From assembly GCF_009829085.1 (NCBI RefSeq), contig NZ_WUQY01000004.1, positions 90,330 to 154,329 on the forward strand: 64,000 nucleotides of DNA. Direction: 5' to 3'. The DNA is from Sphingobacterium bovisgrunnientis. Lineage in GTDB: Bacteria; Bacteroidota; Bacteroidia; Sphingobacteriales; Sphingobacteriaceae. Below are positions 25,902 through 34,433 of the stretch, piece by piece. A program made the translations under genes and the position numbers. Every line of letters starts with the position of its first letter. The first letter of the stretch is position 1. Below the pieces are notes generated by a model. It had not been told where the DNA came from. It worked only from the letters and a program-made list of their open reading frames with translations, and ran no database searches.

Positions 25902-26978
25902 ATGCTTACGTTCGAAGAATTTTTTATTAAGAAAAAAATTGACTTAGCCGCTTTAAAAAAAGTGGATGAATCACTATTCTTTGAATTCCAATCGCATTAC
26001 GAAAAGATGGGTGAAAAAAGTTTTGATCACACCAAAAAATTTTGGTTTAATCAACTGCGAAGAGTCCATCCTTTGGCTGAAGAAGTTGTAGTTTCTAAAA
26101 AAGAAACAAATGTGGTATTACCTACAGAAACGGCGAATCCTACCGCAGAGCAGAAAACAGCTGCAGAGCCTACAGCTAAAACTGCAGGATTCAAACCACG
26201 CTTCAAAGCTCCAGTGAAAACTAATGTAGAAGATATTACAGAAGATAAAACAACTACAGATTCATCAGAGGTAGTGCCTACAGCAAAGCCTGCTGGATTC
26301 AAGCTACGTTTCAAAGCTGGTGTGACAAAAGCAGCGCATTCTGAAGAAACTTCACAAGAAGTTCCGACTGTTGAAAAGAAAGAAGAAAATACTTCTGAAC
26401 CGGCAAGTAAACCTGCTGGTTTCAAACCACGTTTCAAAGCTAGCGTGACAAAAACAGCACCTACTGAAGAAACTTCACAAGAAGTTCCTCCTATTGAAAA
26501 GAAAGAAGAAAGTACTACTGAACCGGCAAGTAAACCTGCTGGTTTCAAACCACGTTTCAAAGCTGGCGTGACAAAAACAGCACCTACTGAAGAAACTTCA
26601 CAAGAAGTTCCTCCTATTGAAAAGAAAGAAGAAAGTACTACTGAACCAGCAAGTAAACCTGCTGGTTTCAAACCACGATTCAAAGCTGGTGTGACAAAAA
26701 CAGCACCTACTGAAGAAACTTCACAAGAAGTAACTCCTATTGAAAAGAAAAAAGAAAATACTTCCGAACCAGCAAATAAGCCGGCTGGATTCAAGCCACG
26801 TTTCAAAGCTGGTGTGACAAAATCAGCATCTAATGAAGAGACTTCACAAGTAGACCTTCCTATTGAAAAGAAAGAAGAAAGTACTACTGAACCTGCAAAT
26901 AAACCTGCTGGATTCAAACCACGTTTCAAAGCTGGCGTGACAAAAACAAAACCGTCTCAAGAAGAAGACAACTCCTAA
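25902..26978 (+). CDS. repeat protein with seven GFKPRFKA units
   Basis: This is a 358-residue protein of unknown function. A conserved-looking N-terminal domain (MLTFEEFFIKKKIDLAAL to about residue 58, with HTKKFWFNQLRRVHPL) is followed by a disordered tail. The tail is built from 41-residue (123-bp) units containing KPAGFKPRFKAGVTK, TEETSQEV and IEKKEES. Seven GFKxRFKA motifs are present; the four central units are nearly identical at the DNA level and the outer ones are more diverged. The alternation of basic motifs and acidic spacers suggests a multivalent binder of an acidic partner or nucleic acid. There is no signal peptide. The 32-bp gap to the DeoR gene suggests co-transcription. Confidence 0.85.
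   Translation: MLTFEEFFIKKKIDLAALKKVDESLFFEFQSHYEKMGEKSFDHTKKFWFNQLRRVHPLAEEVVVSKKETNVVLPTETANPTAEQKTAAEPTAKTAGFKPRFKAPVKTNVEDITEDKTTTDSSEVVPTAKPAGFKLRFKAGVTKAAHSEETSQEVPTVEKKEENTSEPASKPAGFKPRFKASVTKTAPTEETSQEVPPIEKKEESTTEPASKPAGFKPRFKAGVTKTAPTEETSQEVPPIEKKEESTTEPASKPAGFKPRFKAGVTKTAPTEETSQEVTPIEKKKENTSEPANKPAGFKPRFKAGVTKSASNEETSQVDLPIEKKEESTTEPANKPAGFKPRFKAGVTKTKPSQEEDNS
26290..26945 (+). repeat. 123-bp tandem coding repeats
   Basis: About five and a half units of 123 bp encode the 41-residue repeat. The units beginning near 26407, 26530 and 26653 are almost identical, which implies recent expansion and a likely variable copy number between strains. Confidence 0.85.
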
Positions 26979-27010
26979 TAAAACATTACCAATTATATAA
27001 AATATTCATC

Positions 27011-27754
27011 ATGCTTAAAGAAGAAAGACAAGCGTATATTATTCATCAAATTAACTTGCATAATAAAGTGCTCTCCTCCGATCTTAGTGTTCAATTGAAC
27101 GTTTCAGAGGACACGATACGACGCGATTTAAATGAATTGGCGGAAAATGGAAAAGTAATAAAAGTGTACGGCGGTGCATTATCTAAGTCTTTCCAATTTC
27201 CTTTTCAAGAGGGCAATGTGTACGCTAAAGAAGGTAAAAAGGAGATAGCTTTGAAAGCGCTTTCACTTATCTCTTCGGGCATGACTATTTTGATTGGCGG
27301 CGGTACGACAATGATTGAATTGGCACGTCTTATTCCGAATGATTTGCAATGTACTTTTTTCACAATAAGTCCATTGGTGGCATTAGAATTAGCTGAAAAA
27401 GATAATATCGAAGTATTTTTATTGGGCGGTAAATTATCACGTAACACGAATATTGTGACAGGTTCACAAGTTATTAACGAATTGTCGGACTTACGTGTAG
27501 ATTTGTGTTTATTAGGCACAAACAGTCTTTCTATCGAAGAAGGTATTACGGATTCGGATTGGGAGGTAGTACAAATCAAACGTGCGATGATAAAATGTTC
27601 TAAATCTTTAGCAATCTTAAGTATCGCGGAGAAATTGAATTCGAATCAAAAAATGCGCGTGGCTCCATTGAAAGAAGTGACATATTTGGTCACAGATTTA
27701 GAAATTTCAGATCATCGTCTGAAAGATTTTGGCAGTCACATCAAGATTATATAG
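27011..27754 (+). CDS. DeoR/GlpR family transcriptional regulator
   Basis: This is a 247-residue regulator. The N-terminal DeoR HTH covers about residues 5-58 (LSVQLNVSEDTIRRDLNELAENGKV). The sugar-phosphate-binding DeoRC domain follows, with IGGGTTMIELARLI near residue 95, FLLGGKLSRNTNIVTG, and LLGTNSLSIEEGITDSDWEV. The effector is presumably a phosphorylated sugar. It ends 7 bp before the polysaccharide flippase gene, so the regulator is the first gene of the surface-polysaccharide operon or is translated together with it. Confidence 0.92.
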   Translation: MLKEERQAYIIHQINLHNKVLSSDLSVQLNVSEDTIRRDLNELAENGKVIKVYGGALSKSFQFPFQEGNVYAKEGKKEIALKALSLISSGMTILIGGGTTMIELARLIPNDLQCTFFTISPLVALELAEKDNIEVFLLGGKLSRNTNIVTGSQVINELSDLRVDLCLLGTNSLSIEEGITDSDWEVVQIKRAMIKCSKSLAILSIAEKLNSNQKMRVAPLKEVTYLVTDLEISDHRLKDFGSHIKII

Positions 27755-27761
27755 AAAATAA

Positions 27762-29228
27762 ATGTCAAGTAATAGTTCGGATTCATTAAAATCGAAAGCT
27801 GTAAAAGGGATATTGTGGGGAAGCATTTCGAATGGAGCGCAACAATTACTTGCTGTTTTTTTTGGAATTTATCTAAGTCGTATCTTAACTCCACACGACT
27901 ATGGTTTAGTATCCATAATAATTGTATTTGCGACAGTATGCTCATCCATCCAAGAAGCTGGATTTATCAATGCCTTAGCAAATCGGAAAAAAATTGAACA
28001 CCGCGATTACAATGCTGTTTTTTGGACGAGCTTATTGATAAGCATCTCATTATACATTATTCTCTTTTCTATATCTCCAATTATAGGTTATTTCTATAAT
28101 CAGCCTGAATTAGTAACTGCTGCACGAGTACTTTTCATCGGCTTAGTATTTGGTAGTCTTGGCGTTGCACACAGTGCATATTTATTTAAGACGCTAAAAG
28201 TCAAAGAAAGATCCATAGCAACTGTTGCCGGAACACTTTGTTCTGGAGCGATAGGTATAACGCTCGTCTACTTAGGTTATGCCTATTGGGGAATAGTATT
28301 TCAAAGCATTACCTATTCTTTTACATTCTCCTTAATCTGTTTTTTATATTCTGGATTCAGACCTACTTTAAGGATTGATTTTTCGCCTATAAAGGAATTA
28401 TGGGGTTTCAGTTCGAAAATATTAATTACTCGAGTTGTTGAAACGCTTAATAATAATATTCTGACGTTGATATTGGGAAGAAATTCCACAACATCAACCG
28501 GTAACTATACACAAGCGAATGGATGGAGCATTAAAGCTCAGGGTGTAATTGCGAATATGTCGCATGGTTTTGCGCAACCCATGTTGTCTACGATTGCCGA
28601 TGACGGGGAGCGACAAAAAAGAATATTTACTAAACTCTTGAATTTCATTTGCTTCGCTGCATTCCCCGGATTAACATTATTGAATGTTGTTGCAGAGGAA
28701 TTTATTGTTATTACAGTAACGGATAAATGGATACCTGCTGTGCCAATTTTAAAAGTTTTATGTCTTAATGCTGCTTTTCTGCCAATTATTAATTTCTATT
28801 CTAACTTTTTATTGAGTAAGGGCAAGTCGGATTTATACATGCGTTATATCATTTCTTTTGGAATCATTCAATTAATCATAATATATTTCCTACATGGCGA
28901 TGATGTAATGCCCATGGTATGGGGAATTTCCTTATTTACTATGTTTTGGACATTTGTGTGGCAGATTTCCGTAGCGCAGTACAGTAAAATAGATTATTCC
29001 CAACTATCCTTAATTATTATTAAATACCTTATTCCATCAATATTGGGTGGGGTATTCACTTATTTTATTGGTAATTTTGTCTCTGGTATATGGATTTCTT
29101 TTATTGTCAAAGCTTTTGTGTTTTGTATTACTTATTTATCAATTTTGTATATAATTAAGTCCGAAGTACTTTTAGAAATCATACACTATTTAAAGAGTAA
29201 ATATGTTTCCAGACATAAAAGTAAATAA
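27762..29228 (+). CDS. polysaccharide flippase (Wzx/MOP superfamily)
   Basis: This is a 488-residue membrane protein with about 12-14 hydrophobic helices. The opening SLKSKAVKGILWGSISNG, then ILTPHDYGLVSIIIVFATV and GFINALANRK, are typical of WzxC-like oligosaccharide flippases. It would move lipid-linked sugar units across the inner membrane. Its 3' end overlaps the next glycosyltransferase by 26 bases, which signals translational coupling. It is the first of five co-directional, tightly packed surface-polysaccharide genes. Confidence 0.9.
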   Translation: MSSNSSDSLKSKAVKGILWGSISNGAQQLLAVFFGIYLSRILTPHDYGLVSIIIVFATVCSSIQEAGFINALANRKKIEHRDYNAVFWTSLLISISLYIILFSISPIIGYFYNQPELVTAARVLFIGLVFGSLGVAHSAYLFKTLKVKERSIATVAGTLCSGAIGITLVYLGYAYWGIVFQSITYSFTFSLICFLYSGFRPTLRIDFSPIKELWGFSSKILITRVVETLNNNILTLILGRNSTTSTGNYTQANGWSIKAQGVIANMSHGFAQPMLSTIADDGERQKRIFTKLLNFICFAAFPGLTLLNVVAEEFIVITVTDKWIPAVPILKVLCLNAAFLPIINFYSNFLLSKGKSDLYMRYIISFGIIQLIIIYFLHGDDVMPMVWGISLFTMFWTFVWQISVAQYSKIDYSQLSLIIIKYLIPSILGGVFTYFIGNFVSGIWISFIVKAFVFCITYLSILYIIKSEVLLEIIHYLKSKYVSRHKSK

Positions 29229-30096
29229 AGATGGTATTAGCGCTGTATTACTCACCTACAATACGCCACTCGAACTCGTCAAAAAGTGTGTGGATGCAAT
29301 TCTCCACCACAATGATATAGGAGAGGCGCTCGAAATTATTCTAGTAGATAACAACAGTGATAATCAGGTTGAGCTTCAAAATTTCGTTGGGACCAACTAT
29401 AAAGATGTTATTTTTATTGCAAATTCTATTAATGGGGGCTATGGGGCTGGCAATAATTTGGGGATTAATAATGCTAAATACGAACATGTTCTACTTATTA
29501 ATCCTGATGTAGAATTAGTAGAACCATTCTTTTCTTGGGCCAGAAATGAATTTATAAAGGATCCGAAACTTAATATTCTTGGTATCCAACAAGTAAATCA
29601 ATATAATAAAAAGACACATTCATTTATCCAACGTAGATTAGCACGAGCGGATTTCGTAATAAATCAACTTTTGCAAAAGCTCAATATTTTTATACCACAG
29701 TACGCTGTTGTTTCTGGCGCTTGCTTTTTTTTGCGTAAATCAAGTTTCATCGCGATTGGTGGTTACGATGAGAATATTTTTCTATATGGTGAAGAACGTT
29801 ATTTACATGAATCAATGCTTTCGCAGTTTCCAGATTGCCATATAAAAATGGATTTTTCTAAATCATATAAACACCCCATTTCAAATAGAAAATTTTCATT
29901 GAAGACAGCGCGGTTAGCTTTAGATTCCTACCGTTATTTGAATAAGAAATTGCGTAGAGATACTGCGCGTGTTGAAAAAGAGCTGATTACCTACCATAAA
30001 ACATTGATTTTATTTTATTGTCTTAAAAACAAAAAACAAGAAGTCGCAAACAATCGTTCTATTATAGAATTGATTGAAAAAACACAAAACTCTTAA
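29203..30096 (+). CDS. glycosyltransferase family 2, rhamnosyltransferase-like
   Basis: This is a 297-residue GT-A type enzyme. The nucleotide-binding start is ISAVLLTYNTPLELVKKC (about residues 8-25), followed by EIILVDNNSDN. LLINPDVELVEP supplies the DXD-type metal site, and the acceptor region is GGYDENIFLYGEERYLHE. It has no membrane segment, so it is a soluble or membrane-associated cytoplasmic enzyme. It overlaps the flippase gene. The donor sugar is not decidable. Confidence 0.88.
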   Translation: MFPDIKVNKDGISAVLLTYNTPLELVKKCVDAILHHNDIGEALEIILVDNNSDNQVELQNFVGTNYKDVIFIANSINGGYGAGNNLGINNAKYEHVLLINPDVELVEPFFSWARNEFIKDPKLNILGIQQVNQYNKKTHSFIQRRLARADFVINQLLQKLNIFIPQYAVVSGACFFLRKSSFIAIGGYDENIFLYGEERYLHESMLSQFPDCHIKMDFSKSYKHPISNRKFSLKTARLALDSYRYLNKKLRRDTARVEKELITYHKTLILFYCLKNKKQEVANNRSIIELIEKTQNS

Positions 30097-30100
30097 CTGT

Positions 30101-31009
30101 ATGCGAGAATTAGCGCCTATTATAATTTTTACATATAACCGACCACATCACACTCGAAAGATGTTGCAGGCTTTGGAAAATGCAGAACTTGCACAGGATT
30201 CTAACGTCTTTATCTTTTCTGATGGCGCTAAAAATGCTAATGCAATTGAACACGTAAATAGAGTTCGCGCAATAATAACAGAGCCTTGGAATTTTAAAAA
30301 AATTACTATTATCGAAAGAGAACGTAATGTGGGGTTAGCGCAGAATGTCATTTCTGGGGTAAGTGAAATTATCAAACAATATGGAAAAGTTATAGTATTG
30401 GAAGACGATTTAGAAATTTCTAAGGTTGGATTGCGCTACTTCAATGATGCACTGGATGCTTACGAACAAGAGGAAAAGGTCATGGAAATCAGTGGCTACA
30501 TGTATCCTGTAAAAGATGCAGATAAACTAGCCGAGACTTTTTTCTTTCGCGTTGCGAATAGTTGGGGATGGGCTACGTGGAAGCGTGCTTGGGACAAATA
30601 CAACACAGATATTGATCAACTTATTGCAGATTTCGATAAAGATAAAATCAAAAGATTCAGTATAGATCATACGGAGAATTTTTGGAAACAAGTTCAAGAA
30701 TATAAGGCTGGCAAAATTAACTCTTGGGCTATTCGCTGGTATCTAACCCTTTTTAATAATTATGGATTGGCTTTATACCCCAGACAATCAATGATTCAAA
30801 ATATGGGTACGGATGGTTCGGGTACGCATTCTGATGCAGATAATGCGTATAAAGTAGACCTTGCAACACAAGCTGTCTCATACTTTCCCAAAGAAATCGA
30901 AGAAAATAAACAAGCTTACGAGGCAATTAAGTATTTTTACAAACATCGTAAAGGCTCTGTATTTACAAGAGTTTTAAGATTTGCTAAAAAGCATTTGAAT
31001 ATAAAATAA
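30101..31009 (+). CDS. glycosyltransferase, GNT-I-like GT-A fold
   Basis: This is a 302-residue protein started at ATG 30101 (MRELAPIIIFTYNRPHHTRK), 5 bases after the previous stop. IFTYNRPHH opens the nucleotide-binding fold, VIVLEDDLEISKVGLRYF (about residue 99) carries the EDD metal motif, and FFRVANSWGWATWKRAWDKY follows. This combination resembles bacterial relatives of N-acetylglucosaminyltransferase I. It is a cytoplasmic step in building the surface glycan. The donor is unknown. Confidence 0.85.
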   Translation: MRELAPIIIFTYNRPHHTRKMLQALENAELAQDSNVFIFSDGAKNANAIEHVNRVRAIITEPWNFKKITIIERERNVGLAQNVISGVSEIIKQYGKVIVLEDDLEISKVGLRYFNDALDAYEQEEKVMEISGYMYPVKDADKLAETFFFRVANSWGWATWKRAWDKYNTDIDQLIADFDKDKIKRFSIDHTENFWKQVQEYKAGKINSWAIRWYLTLFNNYGLALYPRQSMIQNMGTDGSGTHSDADNAYKVDLATQAVSYFPKEIEENKQAYEAIKYFYKHRKGSVFTRVLRFAKKHLNIK

Positions 31010-31014
31010 CAAAC

Positions 31015-31767
31015 GTGACATCTCCAAAAATATCCATTATTACGATCGTGTACAATAATGTGCGTGATATCGAACATACTATTCTTTCGGTCATCAATCA
31101 GTCGTACAGCCACATCGAATACATTATCATCGATGGTGCTTCTACGGATGGTACGCTGGATATTATCCAAAAATATCGCGGCAGCATTGATATTCTTGTG
31201 TCTGAAAAAGATGCGGGTATCTACGACGCGATGAACAAAGGTTTAGCAAAAGCTACTGGTGACTACGTGTTATTTTTGAATTCGGGAGATGAATTATTTG
31301 ACAACAATACTATCCAAACAATAGTAGAAAAAGGTAAGGGTGCAGATATTATCTACGGCGAGACTAAATTAGTCGACGAAGACCGAAAAATTATTGGCGA
31401 TCGACGTCATAAAGCGCCACAGCAATTTGACTGGAAATCTTTCCAATATGGAATGAATGTGTGCCATCAAGCTATTTATGTCAAACGTGACATTGCAGAG
31501 CCTTACGACATGCAATACAAGCTCAGTGCAGATGTAGATTGGGTGATAAGAGCAGCTAAAAAAGCTAAAACTACGCAGAATGTAAATTGCTACGTAGCAC
31601 GCTATTTGGTTGGAGGCATGTCTCAAAAGCGACATAAACAAAGTTTGAAAGAGCGTTATGCTATTTTCAAAAAACATTACGGCGCTTTTCAAAATTGGAT
31701 TAATCACGGCATCATCGCATTAAGACTTATCAAGAATAGACTCGTAAATGGCAAAACAAGAGATTAA
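31015..31767 (+). CDS. glycosyltransferase family 2 (WcaA-like)
   Basis: This is a 250-residue GT2 enzyme. The start is GTG at 31015 (MTSPKISIITIVYNN), 5 bases after the previous stop; no ATG is available nearby. IDGASTDGTLDIIQKY (about residue 38) is the GT2 hallmark, and EKDAGIYDAMNKGLAKATGDYVLFLNSGD supplies the DxD-like site (NSGDE). Its 3' end overlaps the DUF3820 gene by 20 bases. It is the third glycosyltransferase of the cluster. Confidence 0.9.
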   Translation: MTSPKISIITIVYNNVRDIEHTILSVINQSYSHIEYIIIDGASTDGTLDIIQKYRGSIDILVSEKDAGIYDAMNKGLAKATGDYVLFLNSGDELFDNNTIQTIVEKGKGADIIYGETKLVDEDRKIIGDRRHKAPQQFDWKSFQYGMNVCHQAIYVKRDIAEPYDMQYKLSADVDWVIRAAKKAKTTQNVNCYVARYLVGGMSQKRHKQSLKERYAIFKKHYGAFQNWINHGIIALRLIKNRLVNGKTRD

Positions 31768-31987
31768 CGATTTTTTTAATCCCGAAATATTGGTTGAATT
31801 GGCAAATACAAAAATGCCATTCGGCAAATACCATGGTTGGTTGCTTTGTCGATTACCCGAGCCATACTTGGTTTGGTTTCACAAAAAAGGTTTTCCTCCA
31901 GGAAAATTAGGCACACAATTGGCAACTTTGTACGAGATTAAATTGAATGGTTTGGAGTATCTACTCACGCCACTCATTAAAAAGTAA
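31748..31987 (+). CDS. DUF3820 family small protein
   Basis: This is a 79-residue protein. MPFGKYHGWLLCRLPEPYLVWF (residues 23-44, here only named by its ends MPFGKY and YLVWF) is the DUF3820 hallmark, whose members have been described as quorum-sensing-regulated virulence-factor-like and occur with exonuclease-type proteins. No catalytic residues are apparent. It overlaps the preceding glycosyltransferase by 20 bases and ends the operon. A role in glycan synthesis is not implied by the family. Confidence 0.88.
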   Translation: MAKQEINDFFNPEILVELANTKMPFGKYHGWLLCRLPEPYLVWFHKKGFPPGKLGTQLATLYEIKLNGLEYLLTPLIKK

Positions 31988-32018
31988 TAACACTCATTTT
32001 TAGTATTTTTCTTTTTCC

Positions 32019-32026
32019 TATCTTTG
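32019..32026 (+). promoter_or_regulatory. -7 promoter box TATCTTTG for trhO
   Basis: This exact TAnnTTTG match gives a leader of about 50 nt before the ATG at 32080. Confidence 0.6.
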
Positions 32027-32079
32027 CATCGAAATAATTACTAACATTAAACGCCGTTTGCAGCGGTATCAATGAATAT

Positions 32080-33072
32080 ATGGCACAATATCAAACATTG
32101 CTGTACTATTGTTACAGCCCTATCGAAAATGCAGAACAGTTTGCTGCAGATCATTTAGAATTTTGTAAATCTCTTGGGCTTGTAGGTCGAATCATCGTAG
32201 CTGACGAAGGTCTTAATGGCACCGTTTCAGGTACTCCTGAGTCTTGTAAAGCTTATATGGATGCGATTTACGCGGATGGAAGATTTAACCATACAGAATT
32301 TAAAATTGATAATGTAGAAGAGCCTTCTTTCATCAAAATGCACTGCCGATACAAAGAAGAAATTGTTCATTCGGGTTTGCGTGACCCAAAAGTTATTGAC
32401 CCGACTAAACAGACAGGAAAACATCTTGAGCCAAAGGATTTCATGGAAATGAAAGACCAAGAAGATGTGGTAATCTTGGATGTGCGTTCTAACTATGAAC
32501 ATTCTGTAGGTCGTTTCAAAAATGCGGTGACATTAGATATTGAAAACTTCCGTGAATTCCCTGAGAAAGTGAAAGAGTTGGAACACCTGAAAGGCAAAAA
32601 AATTCTTACGTACTGTACTGGCGGTATCAAATGCGAGAAAGCCTCAGCATTATTACTAAAAGAAGGTTTCGAGGATGTATATCAATTGCACGGTGGTATT
32701 ATCAAATATGGTAAAGAAGCCGGTGGTAAAGATTTTGAAGGGGATTGTTATGTGTTTGATAATCGTGTTACAGTTCCTGTTAACACCGTAAATCCTTCAG
32801 TCATTTCTACTTGTCGCAATTGTGGTAAAACCACGAATAAAATGATCAACTGTGCGAATGCAAAATGTAATGAGCACTTCACGCAATGTGATGATTGTGG
32901 TTGGGAATTAGAGGGCTGTTGCTCGACGGAATGTCAATCTGTCCCTGATAAACGTGTTTACGACGGTACAGGCTATTACGTTAAAGTACCACAACCTGTA
33001 AACATTGAAAAGATTTCTAAAAGAAAACATAAAAACTTCCCACCAAAAGATAAAGTGGAAGCTGAAGCATAA
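32080..33072 (+). CDS. trhO: tRNA uridine(34) hydroxylase (rhodanese-type, UPF0176)
   Basis: TrhO makes 5-hydroxyuridine at position 34 of tRNAs using molecular oxygen. The protein has 330 residues. The N-terminal acylphosphatase-like domain contains VADEGLNGTVSGT (about residues 42-54). The rhodanese domain carries the catalytic-loop Cys in LTYCTGGIKCEKASALL (about residue 180). The C-terminal Cys-rich zinc module has CRNCGKTTNKMINCANAKC and CDDCGWELEGCCSTEC. The architecture and length match the family. It has its own promoter and a strong terminator. Confidence 0.95.
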   Translation: MAQYQTLLYYCYSPIENAEQFAADHLEFCKSLGLVGRIIVADEGLNGTVSGTPESCKAYMDAIYADGRFNHTEFKIDNVEEPSFIKMHCRYKEEIVHSGLRDPKVIDPTKQTGKHLEPKDFMEMKDQEDVVILDVRSNYEHSVGRFKNAVTLDIENFREFPEKVKELEHLKGKKILTYCTGGIKCEKASALLLKEGFEDVYQLHGGIIKYGKEAGGKDFEGDCYVFDNRVTVPVNTVNPSVISTCRNCGKTTNKMINCANAKCNEHFTQCDDCGWELEGCCSTECQSVPDKRVYDGTGYYVKVPQPVNIEKISKRKHKNFPPKDKVEAEA

Positions 33073-33108
33073 AAAATAAGCCTTGATTATTGTCAAGGCT
33101 TATTTTTT
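33072..33108. terminator. bidirectional terminator between trhO and galE
   Basis: AAAAAATAAGCCTTGA pairs with TCAAGGCTTATTTTTT around a 6-nt loop. It lies between convergent genes. Confidence 0.92.
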
Positions 33109-33124
33109 ATGCTAGAATAGAGCA

Positions 33125-34153
33125 TTAATCCAAAGGATTTTCATAAATATATTGTTCCCAAGACCAAGCGGAAGACATCATTTCATCAATTCCTAATTCC
33201 GCTTTCCAACCCAATTCTTTAGTTGACTTGGTTACATCACCCCAAACTTGAATTACATCACCATCACGACGTGGACCGAACTCATAGTTCAATGGTTTTC
33301 CAGAAGCTTTTTCAAAAGCTTTGATAGTTTCTAATACCGAATAACCGTTTCCTGTACCAATATTGAAAACATCATATTTTCCGTTAGGATTACCCTTTTC
33401 TAATAATTTAATCGCCGCTACGTGTGCTTTTGCTAAGTCTACTACGTGGATATAATCACGCACACATGAACCGTCTGGCGTATCGTAATCATTTCCAAAA
33501 ACCGTTAATTTTTCACGTTTACCGATTGCAGTCTGCGTAATGAAAGGTAACAAGTTTTGAGGAACACCATTTGGCAATTCTCCAATTAATGAAGTTGCAT
33601 GTGCGCCTACTGGATTAAAGTAGCGTAGAGCCACAATATTATAGTTGCCGTAAGCATTTGCTGTTTCCTCCAGAATTTCTTCCGCAATTTGTTTGGTATT
33701 ACCGTAAGGCGAAGTAGATTTCTTTACTGGTGCTGATTCTGTCACAGGAAGAACATCTGGTTCACCATACACTGTGCAGCTTGAAGAGAATACAAAGTTA
33801 ATTTGCTTAGAGCGGTAGCTATTTAACAGATTGATCAAAGAGAAGAAATTGTTATGGTAATATTTTAATGGGTCTTGTACAGATTCACCAACGGCCTTGG
33901 AAGCAGCAAAGTGAATAATTCCCGTTATATCAGGATTTGCCTCGATGAAAGCTGTCGTAGCTGCTACATCACATAAATCAAATTGATGAAATTCCGGCTT
34001 TATACCGATGATTTTCTCGATTTGATCTAAAATTTTAATATTCGAATTTGATAGATTGTCAACGATAACAGGCGTATATCCCGCATTGTGTAATTCTACA
34101 ACAGTATGCGAACCTATGTAGCCTGTTCCCCCCGTTACTAAAATTTTACTCAT
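33125..34153 (-). CDS. galE: UDP-glucose 4-epimerase
   Basis: GalE interconverts UDP-glucose and UDP-galactose. The 342-residue extended SDR protein has the NAD motif VTGGTGYIGSHTVVEL at residues 5-20. The SSSCTVYGEP segment precedes the catalytic YGNTK (Tyr about 151, Lys about 155), and RYFNPVGAHATSLIGE and RDYIHVVDLAKAH are GalE signatures. It lies between the polysaccharide cluster and waaA, consistent with supplying UDP-galactose for surface glycans. It converges on trhO. Confidence 0.96.
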   Translation of the reverse strand: MSKILVTGGTGYIGSHTVVELHNAGYTPVIVDNLSNSNIKILDQIEKIIGIKPEFHQFDLCDVAATTAFIEANPDITGIIHFAASKAVGESVQDPLKYYHNNFFSLINLLNSYRSKQINFVFSSSCTVYGEPDVLPVTESAPVKKSTSPYGNTKQIAEEILEETANAYGNYNIVALRYFNPVGAHATSLIGELPNGVPQNLLPFITQTAIGKREKLTVFGNDYDTPDGSCVRDYIHVVDLAKAHVAAIKLLEKGNPNGKYDVFNIGTGNGYSVLETIKAFEKASGKPLNYEFGPRRDGDVIQVWGDVTKSTKELGWKAELGIDEMMSSAWSWEQYIYENPLD

Positions 34154-34433
34154 AATCTTTATAAATTTCTATTTTGTTAAATGTTAATATTGAAACGTAT
34201 TTGGTAAACATTGCAGTTTTAAGCAGTAAATTTTGACACATATGTAGCGACAAAAAATAACTTAATTTTTTAAACTTGAAGTAAATAGGAGATTGTATGT
34301 CACCTGAGTGATTTTTTTGGCAAGCTGCCTTTCCATTGTCTATGCTCTTGCAAACTGTATTTTGCACCGTGTCTACGTTTAGAAAAGGTTTAATATCTTT
34401 ATCTTTGACGAATATAAGTATTATTTTAAAAAT
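34154..34433. other. divergent intergenic region galE-waaA
   Basis: This 280-bp region contains the waaA promoter box TATCTTTG at 34400-34407. No coding frame with a family-like sequence is visible; the one 73-codon reverse frame has no recognisable features. Confidence 0.45.
34400..34407 (+). promoter_or_regulatory. -7 promoter box TATCTTTG for waaA
   Basis: This exact TAnnTTTG match lies 26 bases before the ATG at 34434. Confidence 0.55.

Noticed and set aside
26051..26929. Long reverse-strand open frame of about 290 codons
   Set aside because: It is the antisense of the 41-residue coding repeats. Repeated codon patterns keep the opposite frame open, and the translation is only low-complexity repeats with no start context.
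26290..26945. Possible CRISPR or satellite array
   Set aside because: The 123-bp period stays in one reading frame, has no distinct spacers and no cas genes nearby.
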